64,000 bases of DNA, taken from NCBI RefSeq assembly GCF_003342675.1, contig NZ_CP031148.1:2976001-3040000 (forward strand), read 5' to 3'. A program made the translations under genes and the position numbers. Under the pieces are notes generated by a model, which ran no database searches, was not told the DNA's origin, and was given only the letters and a program-made list of their open reading frames with translations. This document shows, one piece after another, positions 27,358 through 34,396 of the stretch (position 1 is the first letter of the stretch; each line of letters begins with the position of its first letter). The DNA comes from Haloplanus rubicundus. Lineage in GTDB: Archaea; Halobacteriota; Halobacteria; Halobacteriales; Haloferacaceae.

Positions 27358-27596
27358 GGCGCGTCCGGTTCCCGTGGCTCGTCGGGGACGGAATCGGGGT
27401 CGATGCCGAGTTCCCGTAGATTCTCGTCGGTCATGAGATCGCCGGCTTCACCCTTGTGGAGCGCCACCGCCTCGTCGAGCATCTCCAGCGCCTCCTCGCG
27501 GGTATCGCCATGACTGGCGACGCCCGTCTCCTTGTCGATGGCCGACCATCGACCGTCGTCTTCTTCGACGAGTCGAATCTCGCGCCCCGTACTCAT
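27336..27596 (-). CDS. hicB: HicB-type antitoxin
   Basis: 86 residues. MSTGREIRLVEEDDGRWSAIDKETGVASHGDTREEALEMLDEAV is a short HicB fold (partial RNase H-like) of the kind found in archaea: strand, turn, strand, then the EEALEMLDEAV helix. The C-terminal acidic tail (PDSVPDEPREPDAPWFDSEE) probably wraps the toxin. No separate DNA-binding domain is visible. TATA-like box on the minus strand (27620-27627) about 31 bp upstream. Confidence 0.82.
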   Translation of the reverse strand: MSTGREIRLVEEDDGRWSAIDKETGVASHGDTREEALEMLDEAVALHKGEAGDLMTDENLRELGIDPDSVPDEPREPDAPWFDSEE

Positions 27597-27725
27597 GGCT
27601 GGTAGTAGTGGGAGTGCGCCGATAAGCGTTCGGGGCCCCCGATGTTCGAGACGAATCCACCCCTTCCCACCCACGAAAAACTCCCCCTTCCCTATATGAC
27701 ACTCGAGCAATAATTTCTCGCTAGC

Positions 27726-28544
27726 ATGTACCGAGTGCTCGTCCCCGTCGATTCGAACACGAACCGCGCCCGACACCAAGCCCAGTACGTCGCCCGTCTC
27801 CCGGACGCCGACTCGGCGGTCGCGGCGACGGTGCTCTACGTGTCGCCGCCGGATCGGTTCGAGTCGGCCAAGGAAGCGTCGTTCTCGAAGGTCGACAGCG
27901 CCGCCACCGCCGCCGAGGAACTCGAACGCGCCGGCGTCGAGGTGGACCGTCGCATCGACGGCGGAAGCGTCTCGCGGGCCATCGTCGACGCCATCGCGGA
28001 CGTCGACGCCGACGAGGTGGTGATGGGTGGACGGAAGCGTTCCGGGGTGACGACGGTCCTGCTCGGCAGTACGGTGCAGGACGTATTGCTCTCGACGGAG
28101 CGGCCGGTCACGGTCACGGGCGAGCGGGTCAGCCTCGGCGAGGGGACGCGAAAGGTGCTCGTCCCCGTCGACGGGAGCGAGGAGCGGGCGCGACAGCAAG
28201 CGCGGTACGTCGCGGGACTGCCGGGCGATCCGTCGACCATCGAGGCGACCGTATTCTACGTCTTCCGCCACCAGGACTACGCGGGCGCGCCGCCCCACGA
28301 GTTCGAGGACGTCGACAGCGCGGTGACGGCCGCCGAGATGCTCGAAGACGCCGGCGTGACCGTGAACCGCGTCGCGGAGGGCGGTGAAGTCGCCCGCCGC
28401 ATCCTGCGGGCCGCGGAGGACCACGCCGTCGACGGCATCGTCGTGGGCGGGCGGAAGCGATCCGGAGTCCAGAACGTGCTCCTCGGCAGTACGGTGCAGG
28501 ACGTGTTGCTCTCCGCGGAGCGGCCGGTGACGGTGACCGGATAG
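27726..28544 (+). CDS. Tandem universal stress protein (two Usp-like domains)
   Basis: 272 residues, two repeats of about 135 residues (1-132 and 140-272). Each starts with a VLVPVD strand and ends with GGRKRSGV followed by VLLGSTVQDVLLS and ERPVTVTG. The ATP-binding loop of canonical UspA (GxxGxxxxxxxGS) is altered to GGRKRSGVxxVLLGS. TATA-like CTATATGA (27692-27699) is 34 bp upstream. Divergent from hicBA. Confidence 0.85.
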   Translation: MYRVLVPVDSNTNRARHQAQYVARLPDADSAVAATVLYVSPPDRFESAKEASFSKVDSAATAAEELERAGVEVDRRIDGGSVSRAIVDAIADVDADEVVMGGRKRSGVTTVLLGSTVQDVLLSTERPVTVTGERVSLGEGTRKVLVPVDGSEERARQQARYVAGLPGDPSTIEATVFYVFRHQDYAGAPPHEFEDVDSAVTAAEMLEDAGVTVNRVAEGGEVARRILRAAEDHAVDGIVVGGRKRSGVQNVLLGSTVQDVLLSAERPVTVTG

Positions 28545-28577
28545 GGAGCCGGCGCCGCGGCGTCGCCACGCCCCGTC

Positions 28578-29027
28578 TCAGCGCACGACCGTCACGGTGA
28601 TCGAGGTTCGTTCGACGATGCCCTTCGCGACGCTGCCGACCAGCCGTTCGGTCCGTTCGGAGCGCCCCCGATGCCCGACGTAGATGGCGTCGAACCCCTC
28701 GCTCTCGGCGAACGCCGTGATCGCACGGACGGGGTCGCCGTAGAGGAGTTCCGTCTCGACCGGCTGCCCGCGGTCGGCGGCGAACGCCGCGGCGTCGTCG
28801 AGGACGTCGATCCCCCGCCGTTCGGTGTCCTCGACGCTCTCCATGATCAGTCGACGGTCGGCGTCGGAGAGCCCGGAGACGGGGGCGGGACCCCCCAGAT
28901 CGTAGACGGACGGATCGACGGCGTAGGCCACCGTGACCGAGCCGCCCATCGCGTCCGCGACGTCGAGGGCGCGTTCGAGCGCGGCGGTCGACTCGTCGGA
29001 GCCGTCGACGGCGACGAGAATGTTCAT
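28578..29027 (-). CDS. Universal stress protein (UspA fold)
   Basis: About 149 residues from MNILVAVDGSDESTAALE; an ATG seven codons upstream (29048) is also possible. The ATP-binding end GHRGRSERTERLVGSVAKGIVERTSITVTVVR is intact. It is convergent with the tandem Usp gene, making a small stress-protein pair of opposite strand. Confidence 0.87.
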   Translation of the reverse strand: MNILVAVDGSDESTAALERALDVADAMGGSVTVAYAVDPSVYDLGGPAPVSGLSDADRRLIMESVEDTERRGIDVLDDAAAFAADRGQPVETELLYGDPVRAITAFAESEGFDAIYVGHRGRSERTERLVGSVAKGIVERTSITVTVVR

Positions 29028-29097
29028 AGGATCGTGTTCGTTCGCCAATCAGATGAATGGGCGACGCCGTTCCAATCGCGTGGGAACGACACGCGGG

Positions 29098-29757
29098 TCA
29101 CCGGGGTGTTAACTCGTCCGCGGGCGCGCCGTCGCCCGCGTGCTCGCGATAGCGCGCGGGGACGTACGCCAAGGCGCTGTGGGGAACGACCGGCACGAAC
29201 AGGCGCTCGACGACGAACACCGCGAGACGGGGGAGGACTCGCCGGACGGCCGTGTAGCCGACGGCGACGGCCAGCGTCGCGAGCACGACTCCGCGGAGCG
29301 TGGCGTCGAGCGTCACGAGCAGGGGTGTAGCGAGACCGACGGCGAGAAACAGGTCGCGCGGCGAGCCGTCGTAGCGCACCCACCGGCGGGGTGCGATCCA
29401 CCGGCCGCGGTGGTGGTCGTAGACGGCCCGATCCGAGGTGGCCTCCCACGGACGGAGTTCGAGCCCGGCGCCGAGAACGTCGGCCAGACTGTGGACGGCC
29501 GCGCCCCCGAGGACGAACGCGACGCCGACCGTCGCAGTCGTGGGATGCCACGCCGCGATCACGAGTGCCACCGCCGCCAACGGCGGTGCGTACACCGGAT
29601 AGTGGAGCGTCTTCCGGTGACCGGCGTAGAGGTCGAGGTCGGGCACCACGCCGCCGACGAACCCCGCCACGAGTGCAACGGCGGCGAACTCCGGACGGAC
29701 GTACGCCACCGGGAGGGCGAGCACCATCCCCGCGATGGCGTGGGTCGGGAGCATCAT
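29098..29757 (-). CDS. Membrane-bound metal-dependent hydrolase-like protein (YdjM/DUF457 type)
   Basis: 219 residues with about five membrane spans. The family pattern of histidines and aspartates is present: LPTHAIAGM at the N-terminus, GGVVPDLDLYAGHRKTLHYPVY, and AAVHSLADVLGAGLELRPWE. YdjM-like proteins are predicted membrane hydrolases that bind metal; no substrate is known. Confidence 0.82.
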   Translation of the reverse strand: MMLPTHAIAGMVLALPVAYVRPEFAAVALVAGFVGGVVPDLDLYAGHRKTLHYPVYAPPLAAVALVIAAWHPTTATVGVAFVLGGAAVHSLADVLGAGLELRPWEATSDRAVYDHHRGRWIAPRRWVRYDGSPRDLFLAVGLATPLLVTLDATLRGVVLATLAVAVGYTAVRRVLPRLAVFVVERLFVPVVPHSALAYVPARYREHAGDGAPADELTPR

Positions 29758-29877
29758 CCTGTCGATACAAGGAGGTCAGGATTCCTCAATGTGTCGATGC
29801 TCGGGACGGGTGGCTCGTGTGGCTTATCGGTCAGTCCGGTGCTCCGCCAGATGGTCCGACGAAGCACCGGTGCGCGG

Positions 29878-31092
29878 TTACGACGAGTCGTCTCGGTCCT
29901 CCAGAACCATCCATCCGAAGCGCTTCCTCCAGAACTCCTCGTCCGGGTGTTTCTTGCTCCGCCGGTGGGTCTTCCGGTCGCGAAGCTGTCGCTCCAGGGT
30001 GTCGCGTGCCTCGTTGATCGCGTGGCTCGCGCCGTAGCCCTCGCCCGAGGCGATGTACAGGCCGCGGTCGGTGTACAGACGAATCCGAGCGAGGACGAGG
30101 GGCGTGCCACGAAGTGTCTCGTCGTGTTCGTGGAGATGAATCTTCGCGTCGAGGACGGTCATGTCGCTGTCGCGGTCGTCGAACTTGTCGATCATCGCCA
30201 CGACGTCCTCGTAGCTCGTGTCGTCGAGGAGATCGGTGCCGTACACCTGCACGGCGCGGTTGCCGCCGGCCTCCCAGGTGAGCGAGTCGAGTACGTCCGT
30301 CTTCGTGACGATGCCGTCGGGGCGGCCGTCGGCGGTCACGATCAGCGACGAGGTGCCGGCCGCGAACATCTCCTCGACGCCCGCCTCCAGCGTCTCGTCC
30401 CGACCGATGGTTCGCACGGGCGACGCCATCAGATCCCGGACCGGCAGATCGAGGACGCGTTCGAGTTCGCCCTCGCGGGCGCCGAAGCCGCCGCGCGAGC
30501 GGCCGCCGCCCACGGACGCCGCCTCGCTCGGGTCGCCGCCCTGGCTCTTGCTCGCGGCGCGGACCGTCAGCCCCGCCACGTCGTAGAGGCTGAGGACGCC
30601 GACGGCCGCGTCCTCCTCGACGACTGGCAGGTGGGTGACGTGGTGCTCGCGGAAGGTGTGGAGCGCGTCGCCGAACGTCGACTCCGGCGACAGGGAGACC
30701 AGATCGGCGGTGTAGGCCTGCGCGACGGTCACCGCGTCGAGGAAGGGCTGGACCTGCCGGAGCACGTCGTCGGCGGTGACGACCCCGACGAGCGTCTCGC
30801 CCTCGAACACCGGCAGGAGCTGCGAGTCGCTCTCGATCATGAGCCGCGCGACCTTCCGAACGTCCTCGTCGGGGGCGAGCCGGGGGACGCGGTGGACCAC
30901 CGATCCGGCCTTCTCCGTCGGCGGGTGGTGCGACGTGGCGAGCTGTCGCCGGGTGACGACGCCCTCGAACTCGTCGCCCCGAATTACGACGCCGACGACG
31001 GACGGGTCCTCGAAGGAGCCGGCGAGTTTCGAGACACGCGTCTCGGGCGTGAACTCGACGTACTCCTCCGAAACGAGATTAGCGATGTCCAT
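29878..31092 (-). CDS. Four-CBS-domain protein with ribosome-hibernation-factor-like C-terminus
   Basis: 404 residues. Four CBS motifs lie in two Bateman pairs (about 1-120 and 120-275): IANLVSEEYVEFTPETRVSK, SQLLPVFEGETLVGVVTADD, THLPVVEEDAAVGVLSLYDV and SSLIVTADGRPDGIVTKTDV. These bind adenine nucleotides in other proteins. The last roughly 110 residues differ: MTVLDAKIHLHEHDETLRG, IRLYTDRGLYIASGEGYGAS and AINEARDTLERQLRDRK, the alternating beta strands and final helix of the HPF/RaiA fold that binds the 30S subunit. A nucleotide-controlled ribosome-inactivating role is inference. Confidence 0.8.
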   Translation of the reverse strand: MDIANLVSEEYVEFTPETRVSKLAGSFEDPSVVGVVIRGDEFEGVVTRRQLATSHHPPTEKAGSVVHRVPRLAPDEDVRKVARLMIESDSQLLPVFEGETLVGVVTADDVLRQVQPFLDAVTVAQAYTADLVSLSPESTFGDALHTFREHHVTHLPVVEEDAAVGVLSLYDVAGLTVRAASKSQGGDPSEAASVGGGRSRGGFGAREGELERVLDLPVRDLMASPVRTIGRDETLEAGVEEMFAAGTSSLIVTADGRPDGIVTKTDVLDSLTWEAGGNRAVQVYGTDLLDDTSYEDVVAMIDKFDDRDSDMTVLDAKIHLHEHDETLRGTPLVLARIRLYTDRGLYIASGEGYGASHAINEARDTLERQLRDRKTHRRSKKHPDEEFWRKRFGWMVLEDRDDSS

Positions 31093-31383
31093 GGGTCTGC
31101 GGAGCGGGGAACTGAATCATCGGTGCGATCACACACAAATGTTGTTCACCTGACTGTAAATACTAGCCGGTCGTTGTCGTCGGCTGGGGATCGAGGTGGG
31201 CCACGTCTCGGGACGGCCGGCCGCCACAACGCTCATGGTGTGATGTGTCATAGCACGATAGGGCGAGTGGCGGCGTGGCTCATCGGGACGCCCGCGACAC
31301 CGCGACATGCCACGCGGCGGGCGTTCCCGGGACGCCGTTCCCGACCGAACCGTTAACACCCCGTCCAGCCGAATCGAGGAGCG
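31093..31383. other. Intergenic region between divergent genes
   Basis: Holds the promoters of the CBS gene (minus) and the membrane protein (plus). TATA-like CGTTAACA is centred near 31354, about 34 bp before 31384. Around 31145-31165 composition drops (TGTAAATACTAG). No gene or strong repeat recognised. Confidence 0.45.
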
Positions 31384-32130
31384 ATGGGTACGGTACTGAG
31401 CCTCGTCGCCGATATCGGATACGACCTGCGGCGGCTTCACGGCCTCTGGATGGCGCTACTCTTTCCACAGCTACGCGACTCCCATCCCGTCGTGTCCCGC
31501 TGGAGCCCCGAGACGACGCGCGAACGCGTCCTGTATCGGGCGTGGGCGCTCGTCGGTTCGCTCGGACTCCTCGTGGGCTACCCGCTCGCCGTCCTCGGCC
31601 TCCTGATCCGGTTTCACGTCCGCCGGTTCGACCGCACCGCAACCCGACTCGGCGCCGTCGGCACCGTCGTCCTCGCCGTCCTCGTCTGGGGTGGGCTGAC
31701 CGCGCTCGCACGCGTGCGCTTCTCGACCGAGGGCTTCCTCGCCGTCGCCGCCGCGGGCACCGTCGCCGTCGTCTCGACGGTGCTCGCTCTCTTTTTCCGG
31801 TGGCTCGGCGGGCGGGTGATCACCGTCCTGATCGCCTACCCCTTCGCCGTCGTGGCCGTCTTCCTCCCGCCAGTGGTGGCCGCGCTCTACTCCCCGACGC
31901 TCGCGGCCGTCGTCTTCCCTCGGAGCGAGACGCTCGCCATCTGGCTGCTCGACAACGTCCTCACGTACCGGAACCTGAACACGGTCCTCCGCCAGCGGTT
32001 CGACCTCGCCGGCTTCGCGTACGTCGCGATGTGGGGCGGCCTCGCCGTGCCCGTGGGGTGGGCGTTCGGCCTGCTGGTGACGCTCGCGAACCTCGTGCGG
32101 CCGACCGACGACGACGGCGACGACGGATAG
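31384..32130 (+). CDS. Polytopic membrane protein of unknown function
   Basis: 248 residues with five to six predicted membrane spans (starting about 57, 96, 121, 143 and 208) and an N-terminal cytoplasmic segment YDLRRLHGLWMALLFPQLRDSHPVVSRWSPET. The latter is distinctive and may be a domain of its own. No named family recognised. Confidence 0.68.
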   Translation: MGTVLSLVADIGYDLRRLHGLWMALLFPQLRDSHPVVSRWSPETTRERVLYRAWALVGSLGLLVGYPLAVLGLLIRFHVRRFDRTATRLGAVGTVVLAVLVWGGLTALARVRFSTEGFLAVAAAGTVAVVSTVLALFFRWLGGRVITVLIAYPFAVVAVFLPPVVAALYSPTLAAVVFPRSETLAIWLLDNVLTYRNLNTVLRQRFDLAGFAYVAMWGGLAVPVGWAFGLLVTLANLVRPTDDDGDDG

Positions 32131-32164
32131 ATACCTCCAAGGGGCCGGGGCGACTGTGACGGGT

Positions 32165-32323
32165 GTGGTCGTCATCGTGACCTGCGAGGAGTGCGGCCGG
32201 GGCTACGCTCACACCCGCTTCGTCGGCGAACCCGACCGCCACGGCTCCCGTCCGATCCAGTGTCCGAACTGTTACGCGTATCTCGGACGGACGGAGCAGG
32301 GTGAGAGCGACGGAGCGTGGTGA
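32165..32323 (+). CDS. Small zinc-ribbon protein
   Basis: A 52-residue frame with a GTG start. It reads TCEECGRGYAHTRFVGEPD then RPIQCPNCYAYLGRTEQGE, giving two CxxC pairs about 30 residues apart, the geometry of a zinc ribbon. An alternative GTG at 32177 (V-TCEEC) would give 48 residues. Many haloarchaeal genomes carry short double-CxxC proteins of this kind. Start and existence are less certain than for neighbouring genes. Confidence 0.5.
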   Translation: MVVIVTCEECGRGYAHTRFVGEPDRHGSRPIQCPNCYAYLGRTEQGESDGAW

Positions 32324-32348
32324 TCGGGCGTCTGCAGGGCACTCGAAC

Positions 32349-32621
32349 ATAGCGGGCGGTGGATTTGAACCACGGTCGTTGCGCTCACTACGTTCGCTTC
32401 ACTCCCTGATTCAAATCTACTGGGCGATTTCGAGCGAACGGCTCCCTCGTCGCAAGGCTCCTCGGTCGTCGTTGTCGGCCGGAAAATAGCGGGCGGTGGA
32501 TTTGAACCACGGTCGTTCCGCTCACTACGTTCGCTTCACTCCCTGATTCAAATCTACTGGGCGATTTCGAGCGAACGGCTCCCTCGTCGCAAGGCTCCTC
32601 GGTCGCGTTGTTCGCTCGAAA
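32349..32621. repeat. Two tandem tRNA-3'-end-containing repeat units beside the initiator tRNA
   Basis: Copy 1 (32349-32468) and copy 2 (32486-32605) are 120 bp long and differ at one base; spacing is 137 bp. Each begins, on the plus strand, with ATAGCGGGCGGTGGATTTGAA, nearly the complement of the 3' end of the tRNA gene at 32623. Inside each, the T-arm piece GATTTGAA (32499-32506 in copy 2) has its inverse TTCAAATC (32547-32554). After copy 2 comes a perfect 12-bp inverted repeat, TTTCGAGCGAAC (32565-32576) with GTTCGCTCGAAA (32610-32621). The spacing from copy 2 to the tRNA is 136 bp, so the tRNA end is the third unit start of the series. Confidence 0.85.
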
Positions 32622-32622
32622 A

Positions 32623-32697
32623 TAGCGGGAGGTAGATTTGAACTACCGATCTCCGGGTTATGAGCCCGGCGGAATCTCCTGGCTATCCCATCCCGCT
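32623..32697 (-). tRNA. tRNA-Met (CAT), probably the initiator
   Basis: 75-nt cloverleaf on the minus strand. Acceptor AGCGGGA pairs with TCCCGCT, discriminator A. Anticodon stem CCGGG/CCCGG with loop CTCATAA, anticodon CAT (complement of 32660-32662). Two features point to the initiator: the A1:U72 first pair and the run of three G:C pairs at the bottom of the anticodon stem. T-arm GGTAG-TTCAAAT-CTACC. A TATA-like box for the minus strand lies at 32721-32728. Confidence 0.92.
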
Positions 32698-32824
32698 ACC
32701 GAACGCTACCCCCGAGGCGGCGTTAAGGGTTTTGAAATCGTCGCGACGCGCCGACCCCCGGACCACCACGGGAAAACGCTGAATAGCGACGCGCGCTATC
32801 CGTCGTGGTCACCGGTGGTCCCCG

Positions 32825-33598
32825 ATGAGCGACACCCCCAACACGAATCGACGACTCTGGAACGAGTGGAGCGACGCCTTCCAGGCGCTGTGGAACGCCG
32901 ATACGGCCGAGGGCGGCCTGCCGCCGGCGCCCTGTCCCCTCACGCCGGACGCCGACGGCGCCCACCCCGACGTCGTCCCCGCGCCGGCGGGCGTCGAGTT
33001 CGTCGAACTGGGGTGTGGCGGCGGGCAGGCGAGCGTCGGCACCGCGGCCGAGGGCGCCGACCGGGTGGTCGGCGTGGACTTCTCCGCGGCACAGCTCGAC
33101 CACGCCCGGCGACTGCGGGACTGCTACGGCGTCGACGCCCAGTTCGTCGCCGGCGACGTGACGACCCTCCCCCTCGCCGACGACGCGTTCGACGTGGCGT
33201 TCTCCGGCTGGGTGGTCCAGATGATCGAGCGCCTCGACGCGTATCTGTCGGAGGCCCGGCGGGTCCTCCGGGCTGACGGCGTCCTCGGGTTCGACGTGCC
33301 GCACCCGTTCTACGAGTGCTTCGACCCGGCGACCGAGTCCATCGAGCGAAGCTATCACGGGCCACCGCACCGGGAGATCACGATCGACGAGAGGTACGAC
33401 GCGAACCTGATCGTCTTCGACCGGCCGGTGAGCGACCTGCACAACGCGCTGGTCGACGCCGGGTTCGACGTGCGGCGAGTCCTCGAACCCGGAAGCGACG
33501 ACCCCGAGGCGTACGACGACGACCCGCTCGACAGCAACCGGCCGTCGCTGATGGCGAAGGTGCCCCGGACCCTCCGGTTCTGGGCGACCGTGCGGTGA
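32825..33598 (+). CDS. Class I SAM-dependent methyltransferase
   Basis: 257 residues. The Rossmann-type motif I is VEFVELGCGGGQASVGTA, followed by RVVGVDFSAAQLDHAR (motif II acidic residue), FVAGDVTTLPLADDAFDVAFSGWVVQMI (motifs III-IV) and ARRVLRADGVLGFDVPHPFYE. Substrate unknown; the overall layout is that of methyltransferase type 11 small-molecule enzymes. Confidence 0.88.
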   Translation: MSDTPNTNRRLWNEWSDAFQALWNADTAEGGLPPAPCPLTPDADGAHPDVVPAPAGVEFVELGCGGGQASVGTAAEGADRVVGVDFSAAQLDHARRLRDCYGVDAQFVAGDVTTLPLADDAFDVAFSGWVVQMIERLDAYLSEARRVLRADGVLGFDVPHPFYECFDPATESIERSYHGPPHREITIDERYDANLIVFDRPVSDLHNALVDAGFDVRRVLEPGSDDPEAYDDDPLDSNRPSLMAKVPRTLRFWATVR

Positions 33599-33678
33599 AT
33601 GCGTTCGCGGGCCACGACGCGTCCTCGGACACCGGGAGTCGCCGAACGTTTAATGAGACTCCGTGACACAGACCGCGT

Positions 33679-33858
33679 ATGGTCGAAGCGTTCGTCAGAC
33701 TACTGTGTCCCGAGTGTGGGAAAGACTGGGAGGACGGCCCGACGGAGCTTCCCGGTCACCGGAAGAACTTCAGCTGTCCGACCTGTCACGCGACGCGTCG
33801 GCTCGCGGAGTTCATGCGGACCGAACGCGACCTGGAGCTCGTAAAACAGTTCGAGTGA
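33679..33858 (+). CDS. Small zinc-binding protein (DUF7836-like)
   Basis: 59 residues: MVEAFVRLLCPECGKDW, then NFSCPTCHATRRLAEFMRTE. Two CxxC pairs 23 residues apart form a zinc ribbon, with a C-terminal helix. TATA-like GTTTAATG (33648-33655) is 31 bp before the ATG, the normal leaderless spacing, which supports a real gene. From memory this is a haloarchaea-specific zinc-ribbon family. The stop adjoins the aIF2-beta stop in a TGATCA palindrome. Confidence 0.75.
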   Translation: MVEAFVRLLCPECGKDWEDGPTELPGHRKNFSCPTCHATRRLAEFMRTERDLELVKQFE

Positions 33859-34266
33859 TCAGCGGTCCGGCACGGCCGACAGCGCCCCGCACGCGTCGCA
33901 TTTCAGGACCGTCGCGCCGCGCTCTTCCACCAGCCGCGTATCCGGCGAGCCACACTCCGAACACGTCACGAACGACTCGACGTACTCGTCGAGGGCGTCG
34001 GCGACGCGGGACTGTCTGAAGTCGCCGGTGAACCGCGCCCGTCCCCGGTCGTCGATGCTGGCGCTCGTTCCGAGCTCCGACTGGAGGAACTTGAGGAGGT
34101 GTTCCTGTGTCCGGTTCAGCCGGTCGATAGTCGCCTGGAAGTTCTCGTAGCTCGTGACGTTGCCCTCGGGTCGCACCTCCGGGGCGGGGACTTGGAACCG
34201 GTCGGCGGCGTCGCCCACCTCCGGCGTCTCGGTCAGCGCGCGGTCGAGACTGTCTTCGTAATCCAT
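33859..34266 (-). CDS. Translation initiation factor IF-2 subunit beta
   Basis: 135 residues. aIF2-beta is part of the trimeric factor that carries initiator Met-tRNA to the small ribosomal subunit. The order fits: N-terminal helix MDYEDSLDRAL, the central alpha-beta domain (YENFQATIDRLNRTQEHLLKFLQSELGTSASI, RARFTGDFRQSRVADALDEYV), then the zinc ribbon with cysteines 102, 105, 123 and 126 (CSECGSPDTRL, LKCDACGA). It is a neighbour of the probable initiator tRNA at 32623. Confidence 0.93.
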   Translation of the reverse strand: MDYEDSLDRALTETPEVGDAADRFQVPAPEVRPEGNVTSYENFQATIDRLNRTQEHLLKFLQSELGTSASIDDRGRARFTGDFRQSRVADALDEYVESFVTCSECGSPDTRLVEERGATVLKCDACGALSAVPDR

Positions 34267-34396
34267 GGGTCGATGTGGCACCGCGGGCGACTAAAACGTT
34301 TCAGAAGCCGCTCGTGGAAGGATCAGATAAAAACCCGCAAGGGGGAAACACACTGACTGCCGCGGCTCCGTCGTGTCGACGACCGTCGGTCCGGGA

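Noticed and set aside
32301-32489. 62-residue frame reading MRATERGDRASAGHSNIAGG and onward
   Set aside because: It runs through the tRNA-end repeat and has no coding character.
32349-32621. CRISPR-like repeats
   Set aside because: Only two long units (120 bp) with a 17-bp interval, containing tRNA-end sequence; no short repeats with unique spacers and no cas genes.
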